Shown: positions 1-5,390, counted from the first letter of the stretch. The stretch: DNA of 5,758 bases from Desulfuromonadaceae bacterium (GCA_030639985.1 DAOWKG010000005.1:1-5758); one strand, 5' to 3'. Numbers and translations are program-made. The notes: a model not told the origin generated them from the letters alone.

Positions 1-26
1 CCGCTTGAGAGAAAAAACAGAAACAT
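1..26 (-). CDS. Inorganic phosphate transporter (PiT family), N-terminal start only, cut by the window edge
   Basis: Reading leftwards on the minus strand, an ATG at 26-24 opens a frame giving MFLFFLSSG up to the edge. This hydrophobic start resembles the first membrane helix of PiT-type phosphate permeases, several of which begin with a similar FxLSSG stretch (recalled from the family, not checked). An AGGG Shine-Dalgarno sequence lies 7 nt upstream and overlaps the TAG stop of the DUF47 gene, which suggests translational coupling. DUF47/PhoU-like genes are commonly followed by a pit gene, so the context fits well. PiT proteins are inner-membrane transporters that import phosphate, usually as metal-phosphate or with a cation. 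Only eight full codons are visible, so the call rests mainly on context. Confidence 0.5.
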
Positions 27-35
27 TTAAGTGCC

Positions 36-689
36 CTACAGCGAACGTTTGATAACGTAAATGGCCAGACTATCACCAAGGTCTTCAGCTTGGTCGGCAA
101 TTTTATCGATACTTCTAGCCAGATCACGCAGTTGCATCTTGGCATCCAAGCCCAATTCGGCATCACCAAAGATCCCCTTTTGCAGCCGGGTGGCGGCTTT
201 GTCGGCCTCCGTTTCCCAGAATGCGACTTTGTGAATATGGTCGGTTGCCTGGGATATGTCTTTAAAGTAGGCTCGTAACGACAAGGTTGCCGCTTCAACC
301 GCTTCAATAACACAGTTGATTAAGGCTTTCAGGTCAGCATGAAATTTGGGGTCGATGACTGGCCGTTCAATTTCGATCCGGAACATCACTCCTTTAAAAC
401 GCCCCAGCAGGGCATCCATCCGCTCAATAAGCTCCAGAACATCGCCCCGTGATTCGGGAATCAAGGTTTTGCGGTAAAGATGGTCTTCAATCGAACGACG
501 TAAAGTGTCGGCAGCTTTTTCAGTTTCAACAACATGATTGAGATGTTCAACAAAGGTATCAATTTTGTTAAACAGGTAAGCATCTACCCCCTGCACAAAG
601 ATCAATCCCGACTCGCTGGCTAAATTCAGAAAACTGTCGATTTCTTTTTCAATGCCGGTGCGATTTTTAAATATGCTGACAAATGCCAT
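36..689 (-). CDS. DUF47 / PhoU-like protein, probable PiT phosphate-transport partner
   Basis: A 217-residue protein of the DUF47 family (TIGR00153-like), close to the usual length. It looks almost entirely alpha-helical and cytoplasmic, with no signal peptide or membrane segment. Two PhoU-like acidic segments are visible: ETEKAAD at about 55-61, followed by an arginine-rich helix, and FWETEADKAA at about 158-167. A helix near 188-208 (LARSIDKIADQAEDLGDSL) carries the Asp/Glu pattern that binds metal ions in PhoU folds. The ATG at 689 has an AAGAGG Shine-Dalgarno sequence 5 nt upstream, so the start is well supported. The gene precedes what looks like a pit transporter by 9 bp, and such pairs usually form one operon. 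From family knowledge, DUF47 proteins modulate or assist low-affinity phosphate uptake, but their exact biochemical role is poorly defined. A convincing Pho box was not found upstream. Confidence 0.88.
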   Translation of the reverse strand: MAFVSIFKNRTGIEKEIDSFLNLASESGLIFVQGVDAYLFNKIDTFVEHLNHVVETEKAADTLRRSIEDHLYRKTLIPESRGDVLELIERMDALLGRFKGVMFRIEIERPVIDPKFHADLKALINCVIEAVEAATLSLRAYFKDISQATDHIHKVAFWETEADKAATRLQKGIFGDAELGLDAKMQLRDLARSIDKIADQAEDLGDSLAIYVIKRSL

Positions 690-740
690 GAGAGCCTCTT
701 TGTTGGCGATTGTTGGTTTTGCATGTCATGATCATTTACA

Positions 741-749
741 AATATACCA
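741..749 (-). promoter_or_regulatory. Candidate extended -10 promoter for the DUF47 gene
   Basis: On the minus strand the sequence TGG-TATATT matches an extended -10 element (TGn plus five of six bases of TATAAT). The -35 region about 18 bp upstream (TTAGCG) is poor, as is common with extended -10 promoters. Transcription would start near position 734 and leave a leader of about 45 nt before the ATG at 689. Two CCAACA copies 10 bp apart (minus strand, within 701-716) lie in that leader and have no known role. Confidence 0.33.
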
Positions 750-779
750 CCAGAATTAGGTTGGCGCTAATTTTTTAAA

Positions 780-807
780 TTGAAATAAAGACTAAATCTG
801 TTATTCT
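780..807 (+). promoter_or_regulatory. Candidate sigma-70 promoter for the RAYT-like gene
   Basis: TTGAAA at 780-785 matches the -35 consensus in five of six bases. A 16-bp spacer leads to TATTCT at 802-807, which matches the -10 consensus in four of six. Transcription would begin around 813-815, exactly where the inverted-repeat element starts. The surroundings are AT-rich. The promoter is inferred from pattern only. If used, it would probably also serve trmO by read-through. Confidence 0.33.
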
Positions 808-813
808 CAGGAA

Positions 814-855
814 AAGTCAGGGGCAGGCTTGCAATATTTACGGTATGCCTGACTT
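814..855 (+). repeat. Inverted-repeat element upstream of the RAYT-like gene
   Basis: AAGTCAGG at 814-821 is the exact reverse complement of CCTGACTT at 848-855, with 26 nt between the arms. A second, shorter pairing inside is CAGGC (824-828) with GCCTG (847-851), which competes with the outer stem. The stretch around 817-840, containing GGCAGGCTTGCAATATTTAC, closely resembles a sequence I recall at the 5' side of Y1-transposase-like genes in several proteobacterial genomes. That recollection is unverified. The element covers the presumed transcript start and ends 12 nt before the Shine-Dalgarno. It could be the end-recognition hairpin of an IS200/RAYT-type unit or a regulatory leader. No partner copy exists in the 22 bp after the gene. 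Confidence 0.5.
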
Positions 856-880
856 GTCCACCTTACGGAGAAGGAACTTT

Positions 881-1822
881 ATGGCACGCAAACCACGGCT
901 ACATTTTCCCGGTGCAGTTTATCACGTTACTTTGCATGGCAATGGCAACCAGCCGGTTTTTATTGATGCCACCGACCGCACCCGTTTTCTGCTCCTGATT
1001 CAGGAGGGGATCGAAAAATTTGGTCACAAGGTTCATGCTTATTGTCTGTTGACCGATCATATCAGTCTGGTGGTTGAGGTTGATGAAGTGCCGCTGTCCC
1101 GGATTATGCAACAACTTGGTTTTCGTTATACCCGCTGGTTCAATGATTGGCATCATCAGGCTGGACATTTGTTTCAAGGGCGTTACAAGGCGATATTGAT
1201 CAGCCCGGAAGATTATCTGTTGCCGCTGGTACGCGAAGTGCACCTTGCCCCGGTACGTGCTGGAATTGAAAGTGGTCCGATGCGTTATCCGTGGAGTAGC
1301 AATCTTGCCTATTGCGGTCGGGAAGTAGTGTTATGGTTGTCAACTGATCGGGCGATGTTACAAATTGAAGAGACCGGTATCCGGGCACTGATGAAATTTC
1401 ATGCTTATGTTAATGATGGTTCGGCGACCTCTGCCACGGTCGATTTTAATCGTGGTAGTGAGCTTGATCCTCGCATTCTGGGTGCCGAAGATTTTGTTCG
1501 GGGGGTGATGAAGCTTTCCCGCCAGAAATATCGACCCAAAGTGAATCCCGAAAAAGTGTTTCGCATCGTTCTGGAGCGTTACAAACTGACCGAGGAAGAA
1601 TTGGCCGCGCCGGGTAAAAACCGCTACCATGCCGAAGCGCGTGCATATCTGGCGTGGCTCTATCTGGAAACCGGCTGCGCTACCATGACCGCTTTGGGCG
1701 ACCGTCTGGGGCGCGATGTTTCGTCCTTAAGTTCAGCGGTGCGGCGATTACAGTTGAAGGCGAAGAAAGACGAAAAAGTTGCCGAAAAATATCAAAAATT
1801 GCTGAATCGGGTACGGCGTTGA
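881..1822 (+). CDS. RAYT-like Y1 transposase-domain protein with DnaA-type HTH, active site degraded
   Basis: A 313-residue protein. The N-terminal Y1 (HUH) domain spans about 6-130, starting MARKPRLHFPGAVYHV, with the family landmark GHLFQGRYKAIL at 95-106. The C-terminal half (about 205-313) ends in a DnaA-like helix-turn-helix, with ARAYLAWLYL at 253-262 and LGRDVSSLSSAVRRL at 276-290. Active family members nick single-stranded DNA at REP/IS200-type hairpins using an H-x-H motif and one Tyr. Here the motif reads H60-I61-S62, and the RYIHLNPV segment that carries the Tyr reads REVHLAPV, placing Glu119 at the Tyr position. Both losses predict no strand cleavage, while the frame is intact and the DNA-binding part looks normal. 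I chose the ATG at 881 over the one at 845 because it has GGAGAAGGA 5 nt upstream and gives the usual MARKPR start, whereas 845 lies inside the inverted repeat and has no ribosome site. The protein could be a repurposed DNA-binding protein or an early decaying transposase relative. Confidence 0.85.
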   Translation: MARKPRLHFPGAVYHVTLHGNGNQPVFIDATDRTRFLLLIQEGIEKFGHKVHAYCLLTDHISLVVEVDEVPLSRIMQQLGFRYTRWFNDWHHQAGHLFQGRYKAILISPEDYLLPLVREVHLAPVRAGIESGPMRYPWSSNLAYCGREVVLWLSTDRAMLQIEETGIRALMKFHAYVNDGSATSATVDFNRGSELDPRILGAEDFVRGVMKLSRQKYRPKVNPEKVFRIVLERYKLTEEELAAPGKNRYHAEARAYLAWLYLETGCATMTALGDRLGRDVSSLSSAVRRLQLKAKKDEKVAEKYQKLLNRVRR

Positions 1823-1844
1823 GATGGGGGCTGGATAAGCGTTT

Positions 1845-2336
1845 ATGTCTGTTCTGAGTTTTAATCCTATCGGCATTATCAAGACGCCATATATCGACAC
1901 CGCTCCATACCAACCAATTGAGGCTGAGGATCAAGAGTTCTATCTGGAACTTGAGCCCCACTATATTGATGGGTTAAGGGAGTTGGATTCGTTTGCCTAT
2001 ATCTATGTAGTATATTTTATTGATCGTTTGACGACTTCTCCCCAAATGACAGTTTCACCGCCATGGGCTGCCGGGCAACAGATTGGGCTGTTTGCCAGTC
2101 GTTCTCCCTTGCGTCCTAATCCTATCGGTTTGAGTGTTGTCAAAATCAAGAAGATCATAGCCAATCGGGTCTATACTTCGGGGTTGGACGTTTTTGATAA
2201 CACTCCCTTACTTGACATCAAGCCCTATATCAAAGATCTAGACAGTAAGCCCGAGGCAAATAATGGCTGGGTTGATGCCGCTGCTGATTCCGATCATCTG
2301 GCATTGCATATTCAGGGGATCCCCCACGATTATTGA
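1845..2336 (+). CDS. trmO: tRNA (N6-threonylcarbamoyladenosine(37)-N6)-methyltransferase TrmO
   Basis: A 163-residue cytoplasmic protein of the TrmO/TsaA (UPF0066) family. It uses S-adenosylmethionine to methylate the N6 of t6A at position 37 of ANN-decoding tRNAs, which fine-tunes decoding. The protein opens with FNPIGIIKTPY (6-16). It then has the signature FASRSPLRPNPIGLS (83-97) and GLDVFDNTPLLDIKPY (113-128), followed by GW (141-142). It is short compared with the E. coli protein of about 235 residues, which has an extra C-terminal domain, but matches the compact single-domain form found in many bacteria and archaea. The ATG at 1845 has only a modest ribosome site (GGATAAG, 1833-1839). 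The gene follows the RAYT-like gene by 22 bp with no promoter of its own visible, so the two are probably transcribed together. No clear terminator follows. Confidence 0.9.
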   Translation: MSVLSFNPIGIIKTPYIDTAPYQPIEAEDQEFYLELEPHYIDGLRELDSFAYIYVVYFIDRLTTSPQMTVSPPWAAGQQIGLFASRSPLRPNPIGLSVVKIKKIIANRVYTSGLDVFDNTPLLDIKPYIKDLDSKPEANNGWVDAAADSDHLALHIQGIPHDY

Positions 2337-2451
2337 TCCGACCCGGATCCATAGTGTTATGACATCGGAGTAGTGTCCCTGCTTCAATCCCTTCGGAAAT
2401 CATTCAAATCGACAAATTAACCATGAAAATGATTCAAAAGAAGACAAGTGA

Positions 2452-2511
2452 CATTGTATACAGTATTCACAATGGTGGAGATAGGAAATTGTACGGTTAT
2501 ATAGTGCAATT
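2452..2511. promoter_or_regulatory. Pair of dyad-symmetric sites, possible operators for nuo
   Basis: The first dyad pairs CATTGT (2452-2457) with ACAATG (2469-2474) and has an inner ATAC-A-GTAT palindrome (2458-2466). The second pairs AATTGTAC (2487-2494) with GTGCAATT (2504-2511), eight pairs with one T-G, around a 9-bp AT-rich centre. All four arms share an ATTGTA-like half-site (ATTGTA, ATTGTG, ATTGTA and ATTGCA read in the inward direction). The dyad centres lie about 36 bp apart, 75-135 bp upstream of the candidate -35 box. That arrangement suits binding of two dimers of a transcription factor. The regulator is not identifiable from the sequence. Confidence 0.35.
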
Positions 2512-2585
2512 CAATAAAGTGATGTAAAAACAAATGGTTGCAGTAATTAAATCAAATTCACCGGAGAATAATCTTAATAAAATTC

Positions 2586-2614
2586 TTGACAATAAATGGC
2601 TGTTCCGCTAGAAG
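2586..2614 (+). promoter_or_regulatory. Candidate sigma-70 promoter of the nuo operon
   Basis: A perfect TTGACA -35 box at 2586-2591 is followed, after exactly 17 bp, by TAGAAG at 2609-2614, which matches the -10 consensus in four of six bases. Transcription would start near 2621 and give a leader of about 120 nt before nuoA. This is the best promoter match in the intergenic region. A sigma-54 alternative was examined at TGGC 2597-2600 and does not fit the required spacing. Confidence 0.5.
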
Positions 2615-2645
2615 GTACGTGGTTTAATTACAGTGCAAGAAGAAT

Positions 2646-2694
2646 GTGTATTTGTACACTTGCTGTTGGTTTGGGGTAAAGAACAGTTTTCCCC
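2646..2694 (+). promoter_or_regulatory. Two possible hairpins in the nuo leader RNA
   Basis: The first stem pairs GTGTA (2646-2650) with TACAC (2655-2659) across a 4-nt loop. The second pairs GGGGTAAA (2673-2680) with TTTTCCCC (2687-2694) around the loop GAACAG, with one T-T mismatch and four G-C pairs at the base. Both lie in the predicted untranslated leader. The second is followed by C-rich sequence rather than a T-run, so it is not a standard intrinsic terminator. No known riboswitch was recognised. Confidence 0.35.
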
Positions 2695-2716
2695 CTTCCC
2701 GGTGGCTTAAATTTCC

Positions 2717-2731
2717 TCTCCTATGGAGGTG
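2717..2731 (+). promoter_or_regulatory. nuoA ribosome-binding site, partly within a small stem
   Basis: GGAGGTG (2725-2731) is a strong Shine-Dalgarno sequence 9 nt before the nuoA ATG. It can fold back on TCTCC (2717-2721) across a TAT loop to form a five-pair stem including one G-U. The stem is weak by itself but would compete with ribosome loading if stabilised by the upstream leader. Confidence 0.5.
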
Positions 2732-2740
2732 TAATTCGTT

Positions 2741-3133
2741 ATGGCCGAACAGTATTTGGTCGACTATATGTATGTGTTGGTGCTTTTGGTTATGGGCATT
2801 GTCTGTGGTCTCGGACCGTTGATAATTTCTCGAATTTTTGCACCACGTGAGCTGTATAGCAAGACTCTGGAAACCTACGAATGTGGTATGGATCCTTATG
2901 GGTCAGCATGGAATATCCGGTTTGATATTTCCTACTATCTCTATGCGCTCATCTTTTTGGCATTTGATGTCGATGTCTTGTTTCTGTTTCCTGTAGCTAC
3001 TGCATTTGATACGGTTTCAGCGGTACGTGGGATTTCCGAACTATTTATTTTTGTTGGCATTCTATCTCTGGCAATTGTTTATGCCTGGGTTAAGGGAGTA
3101 TTTACGTGGCCGAAGAGAAGAAAAGTCTGCTAA
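2741..3133 (+). CDS. nuoA: NADH-quinone oxidoreductase (complex I) subunit A
   Basis: A 130-residue inner-membrane protein, the homologue of mitochondrial ND3. It forms part of the membrane arm next to the quinone-binding site. Three membrane helices are visible at about 9-30, 64-86 and 100-118. The long loop after helix 1 holds the family motif YECGMDP (46-52), which contains the conserved Cys48. Helix 2 carries [10 protein letters not shown] (75-84), where Asp76 and Asp78 take the places of the usual acidic pair (the second is generally Glu). The ATG has a strong GGAGGTG ribosome site 9 nt upstream. The last nine codons (TWPKRRKVC with stop) overlap the start of nuoB by 28 bp, so the two are probably translationally coupled. 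It is the first gene of the operon. Confidence 0.96.
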   Translation: MAEQYLVDYMYVLVLLVMGIVCGLGPLIISRIFAPRELYSKTLETYECGMDPYGSAWNIRFDISYYLYALIFLAFDVDVLFLFPVATAFDTVSAVRGISELFIFVGILSLAIVYAWVKGVFTWPKRRKVC

Positions 3134-3699
3134 GAGTACACTCCTATACTAAGGAGTGTATCGAGCGCTACGATGGCGCTTCTTCGCAGCAAACCAAAAC
3201 CACAGAGTTGAAACCTTTTATCCAGACGAAGGTGTCGGATGTAATTTTTGATTTCTGTCGGGCTAACTCACTCTGGCCGTTGACTTTCGGTCTGTCCTGC
3301 TGTGCCATTGAAATGATGTGTTGCGGTATGGCACGTTTTGACTTGGCTCGTTATGGTGCTGAGGTTTTTCGCCCATCACCACGTCAGTCTGACTTGATGA
3401 TTGTTGCTGGCACCGTTAACCGAAAAATGGCTCCAGCGCTGGTAACATTGTATGAGCAGATGCCTGCTCCCCGCTATGTTATTGCGATGGGTAACTGTGC
3501 TATTGCGGGTGGACCATTTGCGGTTGAAGCTAATTATGATGTGGTTCTTGGTGTTGATGAGTTGATCCCGGTTGATGTCTACATTCCCGGTTGTCCGCCC
3601 CGCCCCGAAGCATTAATCGAAGGCATTCTGCAGTTGCAGGAAAAAATTACCGGTACGCGCTTCCCATTCCCGCAGAACAAAATGCCGGAGGGAGCATAA
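3106..3699 (+). CDS. nuoB: NADH-quinone oxidoreductase (complex I) subunit B, cluster N2 carrier
   Basis: A 197-residue cytoplasm-facing peripheral subunit (PSST homologue). It holds the [4Fe-4S] cluster N2 that passes electrons to quinone. The ligands are visible: the tandem Cys65-Cys66 in LSCCAIEMM, Cys131 in [10 protein letters not shown] and Cys163 in [11 protein letters not shown]. Other landmarks are [17 protein letters not shown] (88-104) and [16 protein letters not shown] (155-170). It starts with GTG at 3106, supported by AGGGAG 7 nt upstream and by the lack of any in-frame ATG before the Cys pair. This gives an N-terminal extension of about 40 residues, polar and Lys/Thr rich, before the conserved core. 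A second Cys pair, Cys72-Cys73, lies six residues after the ligand pair and is not a known N2 ligand. The GTG start lies within nuoA, and nuoC follows after 4 bp. Confidence 0.96.
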   Translation: MAEEKKSLLRVHSYTKECIERYDGASSQQTKTTELKPFIQTKVSDVIFDFCRANSLWPLTFGLSCCAIEMMCCGMARFDLARYGAEVFRPSPRQSDLMIVAGTVNRKMAPALVTLYEQMPAPRYVIAMGNCAIAGGPFAVEANYDVVLGVDELIPVDVYIPGCPPRPEALIEGILQLQEKITGTRFPFPQNKMPEGA

Positions 3700-3703
3700 C
3701 GCG

Positions 3704-4258
3704 ATGGATATTAATACAGTAAAAAAAGAGTGGCAGAGTATTGCAGCAGCAATTGAAGACGTCGATTATGCTGTTAGTGGTTACGATTACAGCGTCACCC
3801 TTGAGGGTGATAAGGTTCGTGATTTTGCTACCATGATGTTGGCCCAAGAATTTTATCTGGTCGATTTAATGGCGGTGCATGTTTCTCCGCTGATTGAAAT
3901 TGTTTATCAGTACGCTCATGTCGAAACTCGTTGTCGGGTTATGGCACGTGCATTTGTTGCTGAAAACGGTGAGATCGCAACAATTTCAGATATCTATCAA
4001 GGTGCTAACTGGCATGAGCGTGAGACCCGCGATTTTCACGGGGTAGTATTCACCGATCATCCTTATCTGCAGCCAATTATTTTGGCCGAAGAAGATGTCG
4101 ATTTGAAACCGCTATTGAAGGCTGAAGCGGCACTGAAAGATGTTGATGCAATCAGGCGTAAGCCGCCAGAACCAAAACCAGAGCCAAAACCTAAACCTGA
4201 GGTTAAGGCTGAGGCAAAGGCTAAGCCTGCGGCCGACAAAAGTCAGGAGCAAAGCTGA
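3704..4258 (+). CDS. nuoC: NADH-quinone oxidoreductase (complex I) subunit C, with Lys/Pro-rich tail
   Basis: A 184-residue peripheral subunit (30-kDa homologue) that scaffolds the quinone module with NuoD and NuoB. The family signature is at 101-128, reading ANWHERETRDFHG, then VVFTDHPYLQPIIL. It aligns with the usual ANWxEREVxDxFGIxFxGHPDLRRIL but has Thr-Arg and His substitutions in the middle. The core ends near residue 150. It is followed by a 32-residue Lys/Pro/Glu/Ala-rich tail (153-184) that is probably disordered and is partly encoded by 12-bp tandem repeats. It is a separate gene, not fused to nuoD as in E. coli. The ATG at 3704 has GGAGGGAG (3687-3694) 9 nt upstream. The TGA overlaps the nuoD ATG by one base. 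Confidence 0.94.
   Translation: MDINTVKKEWQSIAAAIEDVDYAVSGYDYSVTLEGDKVRDFATMMLAQEFYLVDLMAVHVSPLIEIVYQYAHVETRCRVMARAFVAENGEIATISDIYQGANWHERETRDFHGVVFTDHPYLQPIILAEEDVDLKPLLKAEAALKDVDAIRRKPPEPKPEPKPKPEVKAEAKAKPAADKSQEQS
4166..4189 (+). repeat. nuoC: 12-bp tandem repeat inside the nuoC tail
   Basis: CCAGAACCAAAA (4166-4177) is followed directly by CCAGAGCCAAAA (4178-4189), 11 of 12 identical. Two more pairs of diverged 12-mers continue to about 4225, with patterns such as GTTAAGGCTGAG and GCAAAGGCTAAG. The unit encodes a PEPK-type tetrapeptide in the reading frame. It probably arose by slippage and could vary in length between strains. Confidence 0.7.
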
Positions 4259-5385
4259 TGGCAATCGATGTAGAAGTATTGGATGATCCCAAACATCATC
4301 GTTATGTTCTTAATATGGGTCCCCAACATCCGAGTACCCACGGGGTTTTGCGGGTACTGCTGGAGCTCGAAGGTGAGTACGCCATGGAGCTGCTGCCCGT
4401 ACTAGGTTATGGGCATCGCTGTCATGAAAAAATTGCTGAGCACAAACCCTATAAAGCGTTTATGCCGAATACGGCACGGATGGATTACCTGGGTGCATTG
4501 ATCTACAACCACGGCTATGCCCTTCTGCTGGAGCGTGCCTTGGGGATAGAAGTGCCGGAGCGAGCCGAATATATTCGGGTAATTACCTCGGAGCTTAACC
4601 GGATTCAGAGTCACTTGCTCTGGTACGGTGCCTATCTGTTGGATTTGGGTGCATTTACACCGATCATGTATTCATTTGATGATCGGGAGCATATCCTTGA
4701 TATCCTCGAAGATGTTACCGGTTCTCGATTGACCTACTGTTACTTCCGGGTTGGTGGGGTTAGTAGAGATATTGATGATAAATTTGTGACCAGCACGCGG
4801 GCCTTTATTGATCGTTTGCGGAGTCGCTTCCCGATGTACGAAGGCTTGATTAACGGTAATATAATTCTTCAGAATCGGTTAAATGATGTTGGCGAGCTTG
4901 ATCGTAAAACTTGTGCTCGATACGGTGTAACCGGTCCGTTACTGCGTGGTACCGGGGTTGCTTACGACTTGCGTAGGGCGGAACCATATTCAATCTATGA
5001 CCGTTTTGATTTTGAAGTTCCTACCGAGACCAAGGGTGATTGTATGGCTTCATTTCTGGTGCGTTTCCGGGAAATGGAGCAAAGCTTGAGAATCATTGAG
5101 CAAGCGTTAGACGGATTGCCTGAAGGTCCAGTTATGGCTCCCAAGGTACCGAAAAAAATAAAGATACCGGCGGGTGATTACAACTGCTCGGTGGAAGCAC
5201 CACGAGGTGAACTTTCGTACTATCTTGTTTCTGATGGATCAGATGCCCCGTATCGTCTCAAAGTGAGAACGCCGTCATACTCCAACTTGAGTGTTGTTCC
5301 CGAAATGTGTCAGGGAATGTTACTTTCGGATGTAGTTTCGGCAATGGGTGCACTTGATTTGGTTATCCCCGAGATTGACAGGTAG
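4258..5385 (+). CDS. nuoD: NADH-quinone oxidoreductase (complex I) subunit D, quinone-site subunit
   Basis: A 375-residue subunit (49-kDa homologue, related to NiFe-hydrogenase large subunits) that forms the quinone pocket with NuoB. The N-terminal motif NMGPQHPSTHGVLR (19-32) contains His28, and Tyr77 lies in ARMDYLG. These correspond to the quinone head-group ligands known from other complex I structures. Further landmarks are SELNRIQSHLLWYG (111-124), FRVGGVSRDID (163-173) and the C-terminal GALDLVIPEIDR (364-375), which is the normal end of the family. The segment GYGHRCHEKIAEHKPY (50-65) replaces the more common GYLHRGxEKxAExRTY. Family NuoD proteins are usually around 370-420 residues, so this is full length. 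The ATG overlaps the nuoC stop as TGATG, and AGGAG lies 8 nt upstream, so the start is firm. nuoH begins 5 bp later, with no nuoEFG in between. Confidence 0.96.
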   Translation: MAIDVEVLDDPKHHRYVLNMGPQHPSTHGVLRVLLELEGEYAMELLPVLGYGHRCHEKIAEHKPYKAFMPNTARMDYLGALIYNHGYALLLERALGIEVPERAEYIRVITSELNRIQSHLLWYGAYLLDLGAFTPIMYSFDDREHILDILEDVTGSRLTYCYFRVGGVSRDIDDKFVTSTRAFIDRLRSRFPMYEGLINGNIILQNRLNDVGELDRKTCARYGVTGPLLRGTGVAYDLRRAEPYSIYDRFDFEVPTETKGDCMASFLVRFREMEQSLRIIEQALDGLPEGPVMAPKVPKKIKIPAGDYNCSVEAPRGELSYYLVSDGSDAPYRLKVRTPSYSNLSVVPEMCQGMLLSDVVSAMGALDLVIPEIDR

Positions 5386-5390
5386 GGTAT

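Larger units (their letters stand above)
2337..2740. other. 404-bp intergenic region upstream of the nuo operon
   Basis: No convincing gene lies here on either strand. The region is AT-rich compared with the flanking genes. In order it contains: a weak 5-bp hairpin at 2335-2349 with no T-run; an imperfect 12-bp direct repeat (AATCATTCAAAT at 2398-2409 and AATGATTCAAAA at 2428-2439, exactly 30 bp apart); two dyads at 2452-2474 and 2487-2511; a sigma-70-like promoter at 2586-2614; and a leader of about 120 nt with possible hairpins ahead of the nuoA ribosome site. Its length and content suit a regulated promoter for a large operon. Confidence 0.7.

Noticed and set aside
721..740. Possible Pho box (TGTCAT followed by TTTACA) upstream of the DUF47 gene
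   Set aside because: Only the first half resembles the CTGTCAT repeat, and the second half and spacing do not fit. The ATGATCAT palindrome at 728-735 is too short to interpret.
845..880. Upstream ATG at 845 as the start of the RAYT-like protein
   Set aside because: It has no Shine-Dalgarno, lies within the inverted repeat, and adds 12 residues not seen in the family. The ATG at 881 has a strong site and the expected N-terminus.
899..1646. Several minus-strand open frames across the RAYT-like gene
   Set aside because: They are shadows of the plus-strand gene, which has clear family motifs. The frames themselves show no family motif or ribosome site.
2335..2349. Hairpin GATCC-GACCC-GGATC overlapping the trmO stop as a terminator
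   Set aside because: The stem is only five pairs and is followed by ATAGTGTT rather than a T-run, so an intrinsic terminator is not supported.
2423..2527. Small plus-strand ORF of 34 codons in the gap before nuoA
   Set aside because: It has no ribosome-binding site before its ATG, no recognisable motif, and it runs through both dyads. A frame of this length is expected by chance in AT-rich DNA.
2597..2610. Sigma-54 promoter at TGGC...GCTA before nuoA
   Set aside because: The GG and GC elements are about three bases too close together for a -24/-12 promoter.
2673..2694. GGGGTAAA/TTTTCCCC hairpin as an intrinsic terminator or attenuator
   Set aside because: A C-run and mixed sequence follow the stem rather than a T-run. 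It is kept only as possible leader structure.
4238..4247. Second copy of AAAAGTCAGG, also present at 812-821
   Set aside because: It lies in nuoC codons and supplies part of the nuoD ribosome site. It lacks the rest of the upstream element and is most likely coincidence.
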